The translations under genes were made by a program, and so were the position numbers. Below, one piece after another: positions 14,497 to 21,765 of a stretch of DNA of 39,588 nucleotides. Below the pieces are notes generated by a model. That model had not been told where the DNA came from and did not search any database. It saw only the letters and a program-made list of their open reading frames with translations. The stretch is taken from contig UQKC01000018.1 in the NCBI GenBank assembly GCA_900541495.1, positions 1-39,588 on the forward strand, written 5' to 3'. The DNA comes from an uncultured Ruminococcus sp. (GTDB taxonomy: Bacteria > Bacillota > Clostridia > Oscillospirales > Ruminococcaceae). The stretch's first letter is position 1. Each line of letters begins with the position of its first letter.

Positions 14497-16218
14497 TTGA
14501 CATCAAGAACAATATCAATCTGTCAGGGGAAAGGCAGTATCGGTCACAACAACAGAGCGTTCCACACAAAGAATACCGACCCTGCACGAACGAAAAACAA
14601 CATCGTGTTCGTCCGTGAGCCTATCGGAACGGCTTATGATAAGCTGTTTTCCAAGGCGGTCAAGCGTTACAATGCAAAGCAGAAGCGGAGTGACCGAAAG
14701 ATCAAAAACGGCTATTTTGAATATCAGTTCGGACAGTCCGTTACGGAAACAAAGCTGACTTCGCCCGATAAACGCAAGAGTTTTTATGAATACCTTATCC
14801 AACTCGGAACTATGGAAGATACGGGAGTAGGCACAGAAGCGGCTGAAAAAGCAACCGCCTGCCTTTGTGAGTATATGCGTGGATTTTCCGAACGAAATCC
14901 TAACTTTTACGTTTTCAATGCGGTCATTCATCTTGACGAGAAAACACCTCATCTTCACATTGATTATGTTCCGGTGGGACATTACAAGCGTGGAGTTGAT
15001 ACCCAGAACGGCATTGCACAGGCTTTAAAAGAAATGGGTTACGGAACGGGAAAAAATGCTATCGCCAAATGGCGGCAGTCGGAATATCTTGTTTTTCGTG
15101 AAATATGCGAAAAGAATGGCTTCATCATTTCCGAGCCTAAAAAATCCAGAGGTTTTAGCTTCGCCGTTGAGGAATACAAAGAGATTCAGCACGAAAAGGA
15201 GCGGCTTACCGAGGAATTACAGCCGCTTCGTGAAATGGAGCTTGCCGCCGATGAAACAAGTATTGTGGGAAAGAAGCAGTTCCTTTCTAACAATATTTCC
15301 GTATCACCCAAAGAGTTTGAACAGTTGGAACAGCAGAAAAAAGCGGTTGCTGTTCAGTCAATCGAAAACAGCCGTGAGCATAACGTTATTGAGCAAAAAA
15401 TGCTTTTGCTTGATGAACGTGAAGCGGATATTGCTGTTAAAGAAAATGAAAGCCTGTCCCGTCTTGCTGACAGAAGCTCACAGCTTGACAAGCGTGAAAG
15501 TGAAATTACTATGTCTGAACACCGCATTATCGAAACACTTTCAGATGCACAAAGAAAAAATGATGAAGCTGAGAGAAAAATGGAATCAGCCGACCGTATG
15601 TATGAGAAACAAATTGAACTTAACAAGAAATATTCGGAATTGGAACGTGAAATACAAAATGTCAAGCGTGAACGGGATCGGAAATCAATGGAGATTCGCC
15701 ATATTCGTCAGGCACTCGGTATTCCGTATAATGACGAAAAAACCGATGCGGAAGAAAAAATCAATGGTATCAGGGACGAACTTCATACGATAGACCAACT
15801 TTTGAGTGATGAACTGCGTCTGTCGTGGTCTCAGATGAAAAATACCACTCCGCTTGAAATGCTTCATATGCTCATAGACCGATTCAAAAACCGCATTTCC
15901 GAAGCCGACAAGGAACTTGAAGAAAGCCGTTCGGTCATTGCAAACCTTAAAGAAAAGCTCTCGTTCATTAAGCAGGAATTTGTCAAGGCGGTGCTTGCCG
16001 TGAACACTCTTGTGTATTCGGACAAATACTGCCGTGGATTATCGGGGTTAAGCAAGGCGCTTGCAACGGGTATCAGCTTCTTTACTGACAGCACTTTTAA
16101 AAAGCTTGGTGAATATGATTCTATCAATAAATGTGCGATAGATGATGAAATTCGTGAGAATATGAACCATTTCATAGAACCCGAAAAGAGCCGAACAAGC
16201 AGTTATTACGAAAGATAA
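14497..16218 (+). CDS. MobV/Pre-type relaxase
   Basis: The relaxase nicks the transfer origin and pilots the single strand into a conjugation channel. The chosen TTG start follows GAGGAGG by 9 bases; the longer GTG form would begin within that ribosome site. It opens with MTSRTISICQGKGSIGHNNR, the normal Mob_Pre beginning. The metal-binding motif is AVIHLDEKTPHLHIDYVPVG (around residues 142-161) with the His-x-His pair. From about 230 to 500 it is a long coiled coil, as in plasmid recombination enzymes. It has 573 aa. There is no coupling protein gene nearby, so it relies on another element's secretion system. Confidence 0.92.
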   Translation: MTSRTISICQGKGSIGHNNRAFHTKNTDPARTKNNIVFVREPIGTAYDKLFSKAVKRYNAKQKRSDRKIKNGYFEYQFGQSVTETKLTSPDKRKSFYEYLIQLGTMEDTGVGTEAAEKATACLCEYMRGFSERNPNFYVFNAVIHLDEKTPHLHIDYVPVGHYKRGVDTQNGIAQALKEMGYGTGKNAIAKWRQSEYLVFREICEKNGFIISEPKKSRGFSFAVEEYKEIQHEKERLTEELQPLREMELAADETSIVGKKQFLSNNISVSPKEFEQLEQQKKAVAVQSIENSREHNVIEQKMLLLDEREADIAVKENESLSRLADRSSQLDKRESEITMSEHRIIETLSDAQRKNDEAERKMESADRMYEKQIELNKKYSELEREIQNVKRERDRKSMEIRHIRQALGIPYNDEKTDAEEKINGIRDELHTIDQLLSDELRLSWSQMKNTTPLEMLHMLIDRFKNRISEADKELEESRSVIANLKEKLSFIKQEFVKAVLAVNTLVYSDKYCRGLSGLSKALATGISFFTDSTFKKLGEYDSINKCAIDDEIRENMNHFIEPEKSRTSSYYER

Positions 16219-16330
16219 TGTGCAAAATGCACTATAAATATGTGATTGTATGTTAGTGTCGGTTTGCCTTATATTAAATATAGCCGCTCAACATACCGCA
16301 AAATACAAAAAGATAAAAAGGAGAACGAAA

Positions 16331-16618
16331 ATGCAGAACAAAACAGAAATTATGGCGCAGATAGTTGCGCTTCTTTCACAGCTTATCGACAACGGCGCAG
16401 AACCGCCAAAGGCAATGCCGCCCGAACATTCCGCCGAGCCTGTTGAAATGCTCACGATAAAGGAATGCTCCGAAGCTGTCAGCGGACTTTCGGAACACAC
16501 AGTCCGTCAGCTTGTGGCGCAGAAAAAGATACCCTACATAAGAACGGGTCAGGGCAAGCGTGGAAAGATACTCATAAGCAAATCTGCTTTGCTCGACTAT
16601 ATGAAAGGGGCGGCGTGA
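16331..16618 (+). CDS. Excisionase-like HTH protein
   Basis: The 95-aa protein has an N-terminal helical tail and a C-terminal MerR/excisionase-type HTH (HTH_17): MLTIKECSEAVSGLSEHTVR, then IPYIRTGQGKRGKILISKSA. The ATG at 16331 follows AAGGAG; a longer reading from 16250 has no such site. Its TGA overlaps the next ATG by one base. It could bend DNA at the att sites as a directionality factor, or act as a regulator of the replication genes to which it is coupled. Which of these applies is not shown. Confidence 0.75.
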   Translation: MQNKTEIMAQIVALLSQLIDNGAEPPKAMPPEHSAEPVEMLTIKECSEAVSGLSEHTVRQLVAQKKIPYIRTGQGKRGKILISKSALLDYMKGAA

Positions 16619-17238
16619 TGACGAAATTTGAGACGATAAAGGAGCTTGTGAACGTTCCGCAGGCGGCGGAGCGCTACGGTCTGAACGTCACTCACGGCAA
16701 TATGTGCCTGTGTCCTTTTCACGACGAAAAAACGCCGTCAATGAAGCTTTACGAAAAGAATTATCACTGCTTCGGCTGTGGTGCGCACGGTGATGTTATC
16801 GCACTTGCGGCGAACCTTTTCGACATTCCGATGCTTGAAGCCGCAAAGCGTATCAATGCGGATTTTTCGCTCGGTCTTGATATGGAAAAGCCGATTTCAA
16901 GCCGTGAAATTACCCTTATTCAGCGTAAAAGGCAGGAAGCCGAGGACTTTAAAAAATGGGAAAGCGGAGCGTGGCTTACGCTTGCGGAGTATTTCAGCAC
17001 GCTTTGTCATTGGCGCAGGGAATTTGCCCCGAAGTCGGAAACTGAAACTGCCGATGAGCGTTTTCTTGAAGCGCTGAAAAACCGTGATTACATTGCGCAT
17101 CTTTGCAACGTTTTCATTAACGGAAGTGATGAAGAACGCCTTGCTTACAGAGAGGAGGTGGAGCGAATTGAGCATAAATTGCAGGAATACAGAAGAAGCC
17201 TTATCACCTGCGTGGAGGGAATCAGGAAAGCTGAATGA
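16618..17238 (+). CDS. CHC2 zinc-finger primase-type protein
   Basis: This 206-aa protein carries a DNA primase CHC2 zinc finger: Cys32-Pro-Phe-His35 and Cys51-Phe-Gly-Cys54, followed by GAHGDVIALA. The rest is helical and charged, with no TOPRIM or AEP polymerase motif. It therefore recognises template rather than making primers alone, and probably works with the helicase encoded next. The ATG overlaps the previous stop (TGATG), and the helicase gene starts inside its last 71 bases. Primase-helicase pairs like this replicate or support the circular form of mobile elements. Confidence 0.85.
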   Translation: MTKFETIKELVNVPQAAERYGLNVTHGNMCLCPFHDEKTPSMKLYEKNYHCFGCGAHGDVIALAANLFDIPMLEAAKRINADFSLGLDMEKPISSREITLIQRKRQEAEDFKKWESGAWLTLAEYFSTLCHWRREFAPKSETETADERFLEALKNRDYIAHLCNVFINGSDEERLAYREEVERIEHKLQEYRRSLITCVEGIRKAE

Positions 17239-18499
17239 GCAGATTTTCTGCCGTGAGTTCGTTTCGGATTATCCGCTCATCTTCTGCAATGACCGCTTTT
17301 ACGATTTTGACGGCGAGGTGAGCGAGGAAACTCTTACTTACAAAATTTTTGAAGTCGTTATACCGTATATTAAAAGCAACGTTGCCGCTGTTGTAAAGCG
17401 CCTGTTTGAAGCGTTGAAGCTATACTGCTTCTCCGAGCCGCTCGCTCCGAGAGAGGACGAAATTCATCTTCTCAACGGCGTTCTCAAAACGGACGGGACT
17501 TGGATTCCCGAGAAGAAATTCTGCGCAAACCGTCTGCACATCAATTATGACCCCGAAATCTGGAACGGCGTGTATTATCCCGAAATTTTTCTGTCGTTCC
17601 TCTCGGATATGCTTGATGCAGACGATATAACCACCTTGCAGGAGTATCTCGGCTACTGCCTTATCCCGTCCACAAGGGGGCAGGCTATGCTTTTCATCAT
17701 CGGAAACGGCGGCGAGGGCAAGAGTCGTATCGGAGTTGTTTTGCAGGAGATTTTCAAGTCGGCAATGATAACGGGCAGTTTTCAGCGTATCGAAACGGAC
17801 AAGTTTTTTCGCTATAATTTGCAGAACAAGCTTCTTATGCTCGATGATGATATGCAGATGAACGCCCTGCCCTCAACGGGCTACATAAAAAATCTCATCA
17901 CGGCGGAGATACCTATTGACATTGAAGCAAAGGGCAAGCAGTCACGGCAGGCGGTGCTGTACTCACGTTTCCTCTGCTTCGGAAACGGCTCGCCCAAGGC
18001 GCTGTATGACAAGTCTGATGGATTTGCAAGGCGTCTTATCGTGCTTACGACAAAACCTATACCGCAGGGCAGAGTGAATGACCCGTTTCTTGCAGAAAAG
18101 TTTCTTGCGGAAAAAGAGAAGATATTCTGCTGGATTTTTGATGGGCTGAAAAGGCTGATAAAGAATGATTTTCATTTTACAATTTCAGAGAAAACCAAGC
18201 GGAACATTGCCGAGGTCATGGCAGACAACTGCAATATCATCGACTATCTTGCGGACACGAGATACATCTCTTTTTCGGAAGATGCACAAGCCAGCAGTAC
18301 CGACCTTTACGGCGGATATTACCGTTGGTGCGCCGAAAATGCCTTGACAGCACTTCGGCAGGAAACATTTATAGGGTGGCTCAAATCAAATGAACGCAGA
18401 TACAGCATCAAATATGTGTATCACGTCCCGTCAAGAAACGGCGGTCACGTTCGTGGGTTCAAGGGCATAAAAACATCTTATGTACCAATAGTCGCCTGA
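17168..18499 (+). CDS. P4/D5-type superfamily 3 helicase
   Basis: The 443-aa protein is a phage/plasmid primase-associated helicase. Walker A is GNGGEGKS (about 179-186), Walker B is LLMLDDDMQ, and the SF3 C-motif region continues to FLCFGNGSPKALYDKSDGFA with the arginine finger RRLIVL. The helicase would unwind the element's origin as a hexamer. The start is TTG at 17168, placed 9 bases after GAGGAGG, inside the end of the CHC2 gene and in another frame; the upstream in-frame ATG has no ribosome site. The polymerase domain usually fused to such helicases is absent here. Confidence 0.85.
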   Translation: MSINCRNTEEALSPAWRESGKLNEQIFCREFVSDYPLIFCNDRFYDFDGEVSEETLTYKIFEVVIPYIKSNVAAVVKRLFEALKLYCFSEPLAPREDEIHLLNGVLKTDGTWIPEKKFCANRLHINYDPEIWNGVYYPEIFLSFLSDMLDADDITTLQEYLGYCLIPSTRGQAMLFIIGNGGEGKSRIGVVLQEIFKSAMITGSFQRIETDKFFRYNLQNKLLMLDDDMQMNALPSTGYIKNLITAEIPIDIEAKGKQSRQAVLYSRFLCFGNGSPKALYDKSDGFARRLIVLTTKPIPQGRVNDPFLAEKFLAEKEKIFCWIFDGLKRLIKNDFHFTISEKTKRNIAEVMADNCNIIDYLADTRYISFSEDAQASSTDLYGGYYRWCAENALTALRQETFIGWLKSNERRYSIKYVYHVPSRNGGHVRGFKGIKTSYVPIVA

Positions 18500-18641
18500 G
18501 GCGTGCAGGCGTGCAAAGCCCATAACTGCGTGGGTTTTTGGTGTGCGTATCATCGTGCAAAAGCCGTGCGGCACGGGGTATGCACATCTGACTGCACGGC
18601 TTAAAAGCTCGTATTTACGCCATTCGCACGCCTGCACGCCT
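18499..18641. repeat. Nested inverted repeats between helicase and integrase
   Basis: Outer arms AGGCGTGCAGGCGTGC (18499-18514) and its exact complement (18626-18641) enclose inner arms AAGCCGTGC (18561-18569) and its complement (18594-18602). The sequence is GC-rich against its surroundings. Near the right arm, GTATTTACGCCATTCGC (18611-18627) is 16/17 identical to a stretch of the att repeat. It could be a replication origin, an integrase or excisionase site, or a terminator. Confidence 0.65.
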
Positions 18642-18687
18642 ACTTAGGTGCTTGACCTTTATATATGACATATTTCACTTGATAGGC

Positions 18688-18716
18688 TTGACTTTATGGC
18701 AGTAAAGTGTTATCAT
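18688..18716 (+). promoter_or_regulatory. Promoter of the integrase gene
   Basis: TTGACT (18688-18693) and TATCAT (18711-18716) are spaced by 17 bases, 50 bases upstream of the integrase ATG. Confidence 0.6.
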
Positions 18717-18766
18717 AAAGATGCAGAGATATGCCATAAATTTATACATTAAAGGAGAAATGTATT

Positions 18767-19951
18767 ATGGCAACAATTACAAAAAGGGGAAACTCATACC
18801 GAATAAAGGTATCCTGCGGATATGGTACGGACGGAAAGCAGATAATTCAGTCAATGACATGGAAGCCCGATGAAAAAATGACAGAACGTCAGGTCGAAAA
18901 GGAGCTTCAGAGGCAGTCGGTGCTTTTTGAAGAAGCTTGTATGAAAGGGAATGTCGTTGCGACTGTCAAATTTGAGGATTTCGCTCACCAATGGTTCAAA
19001 GAGTATGCGGAGATTCGCTTAAAACAGCGTACTGTTGAGGGCTATCATCAGATGGAAAAGCGTATTTACAAAGCTATCGGTCATATCCGACTTGACAAGC
19101 TTACCACCCGTCATATTCAGAAGTTTATCATTGATCTATGCAGTGCCGAACGTGAGGACGGACGTAACCGCAACGGCGGAAAGCTTTCGACAAAGACGAT
19201 AAAGCTTTATAAATCAATGATATCAACTATCTGCGATTATGCTGTAAAAATGCAGATGATCTCCGTAAACCCTTGCAGAAATGTAACTATCCCAAAGGTC
19301 ATCACACCCGAAAAGGAGTTCTATTCCATTGAAGAAGCACAGCAGATGCTTTACCTCTTTCAGAAAGAGGATAGTTCCAACTTCAAGTATGTATGCTTTT
19401 ATACTTTGGCGGTTTATACGGGTTTTCGCCTTGGGGAGCTTATGGGTCTGGAATGGAAGGATATTGACCTGAATACCAACGTGATTTCCGTCAACAGGAC
19501 GTGCCTTTATTCAAAGGAAAAAGGCGGACTTTACACAGAAACGCCTAAAACGGCACAAAGCATGAGGTGTCTTAAAGTTCCGCAGGGCGTGATTGATATG
19601 CTTTTAAAGTGGAAAGCGCTTCAGAATATTCAGCGGCAGAAAGTCGGCAGTAAGTGGGTCGAAACGGATCGCATCTTTACCAAATGGAACGGCTTGACAC
19701 TTGACCGTTCGGCTCCGGGTTATTTCTACAAGAAATTCTGCGAAAGGACTGGTATGCGATATGTGACAAATCACTCTATGCGTCATCTGAATGCCAGCCT
19801 GCTCATAAATGCAGGAGTTGATGTAAAGACCGTACAGAGCTGTTTAGGGCATAGCACGGCTACAACAACCTTACAGATCTATGCTCACACATTTCAGTCG
19901 GCACAGGCGGCGGCAATGGAAGCGGCAGCCGAGGCACTTCCTCTTAAATAA
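18767..19951 (+). CDS. int: Tyrosine recombinase (integrase)
   Basis: The 394-aa integrase has an N-terminal arm-binding domain (1-65, MATITKRGNSYRIKVSCG), a core-binding SAM-like domain (about 70-165) and a catalytic domain with Arg221 (YTGFRLGELMGLEW), His336-x-x-Arg339 (NHSMRH), GH361-362 and the nucleophile Tyr372 (LQIYAHTF). All key residues are present and length is normal for Tn916/phage-type integrases. AAAGGAG precedes the ATG. It ends 75 bases before attR, the classical position, and should drive integration into and excision from the tRNA-Leu gene. Confidence 0.95.
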   Translation: MATITKRGNSYRIKVSCGYGTDGKQIIQSMTWKPDEKMTERQVEKELQRQSVLFEEACMKGNVVATVKFEDFAHQWFKEYAEIRLKQRTVEGYHQMEKRIYKAIGHIRLDKLTTRHIQKFIIDLCSAEREDGRNRNGGKLSTKTIKLYKSMISTICDYAVKMQMISVNPCRNVTIPKVITPEKEFYSIEEAQQMLYLFQKEDSSNFKYVCFYTLAVYTGFRLGELMGLEWKDIDLNTNVISVNRTCLYSKEKGGLYTETPKTAQSMRCLKVPQGVIDMLLKWKALQNIQRQKVGSKWVETDRIFTKWNGLTLDRSAPGYFYKKFCERTGMRYVTNHSMRHLNASLLINAGVDVKTVQSCLGHSTATTTLQIYAHTFQSAQAAAMEAAAEALPLK

Positions 19952-20011
19952 AAAATGGTCTTTACCGTACCGTTTGTAAAGACCAGATAAAGACCAAAAG
20001 CAGATTTTATA

Positions 20012-20057
20012 AAAAAGAAAGCCCTGCAAACGACGTATTTACGCCATTTGCAGGGGA
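20012..20057 (-). terminator. Terminator of tRNA-Leu, within the att region
   Basis: On the minus strand CCCTGCAAA / TTTGCAGGG arms (20047-20055 and 20022-20030) form a stem followed by CTTTCTTTTTT. Much of the stem is inside the duplicated att sequence. The left att copy has lost the outer stem bases. Confidence 0.75.
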
Positions 20058-20085
20058 TAGATTGGTGCCGCTGACCGGACTTGAA
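20027..20085. repeat. attR, 59-bp direct repeat
   Basis: This segment is identical to 9863-9921 and covers the 3' end of tRNA-Leu with CCA. Because the element supplies the same bases, the tRNA stays intact. Tandem AAAGACCAGAT/AAAGACCAAAA repeats (19977-19999) to its left are probable integrase arm sites, matching those at 10036-10060. Confidence 0.92.
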
Positions 20086-20149
20086 CCGGTACGGAGGTTA
20101 ATCCGAGGGATTTTAAGTCCCTTGTGTCTGCCGATTTCACCACAGCGGC
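20063..20149 (-). tRNA. tRNA-Leu (anticodon TAA)
   Basis: On the minus strand an 87-base gene opens GCCGCTGTGGTGAAATCGG and ends with the acceptor complement CAGCGGC, discriminator A and an encoded CCA. The anticodon loop ACTTAAAATCC gives TAA for leucine. The long variable arm and TTCAAGTCC T-loop are as expected for class II tRNA. It is the integration target of the neighbouring element. Confidence 0.95.
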
Positions 20150-20158
20150 AATGAATAT

Positions 20159-20188
20159 ATTATACACCAGAACAACGGATATTGTCAA
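20159..20188 (-). promoter_or_regulatory. Promoter of tRNA-Leu
   Basis: TTGACA (20183-20188) and TATAAT (20159-20164) on the minus strand are 18 bases apart, ending 9 bases before the mature tRNA. Confidence 0.8.
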
Positions 20189-20210
20189 GCCTTTTTCCCA
20201 AATTTAACGA

Positions 20211-20247
20211 AAAAGCACCGTCAAAGCACATTTTTGACAGTGCTTTT
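20211..20247 (-). terminator. Terminator of the downstream membrane-protein gene
   Basis: AAAAGCAC and GTGCTTTT arms with inner TGTCAAA/TTTGACG pairing form a hairpin ending in a T-run on the minus strand. It lies 20 bases after the stop at 20267. Confidence 0.75.
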
Positions 20248-20266
20248 CGCTCTATTGCGATAAAAT

Positions 20267-21529
20267 TCAATTCTGCTGAACTTTTATTGGCTTTTCCTCT
20301 CCCTGCGGCGGCTCGGTCCTGCCGTCGAAGTATTGTAAAAGCTGATACTGCCCGTATTCGCCAAGGCGTTCCCACCTGCCGTAGGCTATCATATCAAAAT
20401 CTTCACCGGCAGCATCGCTCTTCATTACTGCAAGCATAAGCGAGCAGTTGAGCGCACGGCGGAAAAGCATATATTTGCCGCTGAATTTCGACATTATTAT
20501 GTACTCGCCCTTTACCGCTCCGCGCGCAACGAACGTGTATACATAATCTGCACTTTTGATCTCGTCATCAAGCTTTTGGGCGGCTTCTTTCGCAGTCGGT
20601 GAGGTCATTATCTTCGCTTTGTTCATCTTGCGGTTCGTTTCAAAGCGCTTGTGAAGATCTTCATCGCCGTAGACGATCATTTCCTTTGCGTCGTCATTCG
20701 TAAACGGCAGACCATCTCTGTCAAGCTCAAAGAGCCGCTTTGCGATAACTGCGTTCCAGTATTGTTTAAAGTAAAGTCTGCGGTTCGGGTGAACATCGCC
20801 CGACACAGCAAAAAGCCCGTTTTCAACGATTATTCTGTACGTGTCCTTGCCGTCTTTGCCTGCCGTTTTGTCTATTTTGGCTTTTGCGGCGGAGTTCGAT
20901 GCGTTTATTCCTACAAGGCGAAGTATCGCCATAATTATACCAACAGTAAAATTCACTATAATAAATACAGGCAGGAAGAAGCACCAGATATTTGCCACGA
21001 AAAGCATCAGCAGAAGCAGAAGAATTTTAAGAATATCTGCGCGCGTTTCACCGACATTGCCGTAAGTTATGCCGTATTCGTCAACATAAACACGGTTTTT
21101 ATCAATTATTGAATCATTGATAGCTTTTGCAGGGTCAAGATGTCGGTATATCGAGCAGGGGAGCGTTATACCGAAAATAAGGCACAGAATACTTGCGAGA
21201 AAAACTATGAACGGGTAGAATTCAAGCACCATTGCCGTGCGTTCGCCGACTTCAATGCAGAGAATTTTTCCTATCGGCAGAGGAAGCGTCTTTTCGGTCT
21301 TTGTGCCGAATATATGTCTTGCAGCCTCCTCAGCCGCAGCTTCGGGCGAGGTCGTCCCGTCGGAAAGATATCCCATCGCTTCACCCAAGGTTATAACGCT
21401 GTTCGGATGAGTTTCCTTGAAATTCTCAAACGGACTTTCGTATTTAAAAAGCTTAACGCAGAGCATTACAAGAAATATCGAAACAACAAGCACTATCGTT
21501 TCAAGTATCGCAGAAAATAATGGCTTCAT
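20267..21529 (-). CDS. Unrecognised three-helix membrane protein
   Basis: The 420-aa protein has one N-terminal membrane helix (LETIVLVVSIFLVMLCVKLF), an extracytoplasmic segment rich in Ala and Glu (about 60-85), a second helix near 105-125 and a third hydrophobic block near 165-205 that may hold two helices. A C-terminal soluble domain of about 200 residues follows. The soluble part has mixed alpha/beta character (DTYRIIVENGLFAVSGDVH, YVYTFVARGAVKGEYIIMSK). I do not recognise a family. It stands alone between terminators, on the host side of tRNA-Leu. Confidence 0.75.
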   Translation of the reverse strand: MKPLFSAILETIVLVVSIFLVMLCVKLFKYESPFENFKETHPNSVITLGEAMGYLSDGTTSPEAAAEEAARHIFGTKTEKTLPLPIGKILCIEVGERTAMVLEFYPFIVFLASILCLIFGITLPCSIYRHLDPAKAINDSIIDKNRVYVDEYGITYGNVGETRADILKILLLLLMLFVANIWCFFLPVFIIVNFTVGIIMAILRLVGINASNSAAKAKIDKTAGKDGKDTYRIIVENGLFAVSGDVHPNRRLYFKQYWNAVIAKRLFELDRDGLPFTNDDAKEMIVYGDEDLHKRFETNRKMNKAKIMTSPTAKEAAQKLDDEIKSADYVYTFVARGAVKGEYIIMSKFSGKYMLFRRALNCSLMLAVMKSDAAGEDFDMIAYGRWERLGEYGQYQLLQYFDGRTEPPQGEEKPIKVQQN

Positions 21530-21615
21530 ATTTTTACCCCTTTTTACATAATAAAGTAATTATATCACGAAAACTATGCATTTTCAAGACTGAATAAAGG
21601 AAACCTCTAAATAAA

Positions 21616-21645
21616 AAAGCGGTCAGCTTTAACCGACCGCTTTTA
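21616..21645 (-). terminator. Bidirectional hairpin terminator
   Basis: AGCGGTC and GACCGCT arms with A-run before and T-run after. It lies between the stop of the binding-protein gene (21766, minus) and the next minus-strand gene. Confidence 0.7.
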
Positions 21646-21651
21646 ATGCTG

Positions 21652-21741
21652 AACACCAATAAAACTATAGACAAAAAATCTGCGCCAAAACCATATATCA
21701 GAGTTTTGGCTTGATTTTTTGTATAGTTTTTAATTGGTGTT
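21652..21741. mobile_element. 90-bp MITE of the IS630 group
   Basis: Ends AACACCAAT and ATTGGTGTT are terminal inverted repeats, and pairing continues (ACTATAGACAAAAAATC against GATTTTTTGTATAGT) through the full arms. The left end matches the left end of the IS630-family element at 35838 in almost every base (AACACCAAT-AAACTATAGACAAAA). It has no gene and would depend on such a transposase. Confidence 0.8.
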
Positions 21742-21765
21742 AAGTATAAAATCCAATTGTGTTTA

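Larger units (their letters stand above)
9863..20085. mobile_element. Integrative mobilizable element in tRNA-Leu
   Basis: About 10.2 kb lies between two identical 59-bp att repeats. The tyrosine integrase abuts attR, and the intact tRNA-Leu(TAA) is kept at the right end. Contents are a Fic toxin pair, a restriction scar with a HEPN-like gene, an XRE repressor, a MobV relaxase, an excisionase-like protein, a primase zinc finger, a P4-type helicase and the integrase. No conjugation ATPase, coupling protein or mating-pore gene is present, so it would depend on a helper conjugative element. The left half (9.9-13.0 kb) is more AT-rich than the mobilisation half, suggesting the cargo came from elsewhere. 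Confidence 0.9.

Noticed and set aside
15056..15793. 245-codon frame inside the relaxase gene
   Set aside because: It lies in another frame of the coiled-coil part of the relaxase; no ribosome site and no domain.
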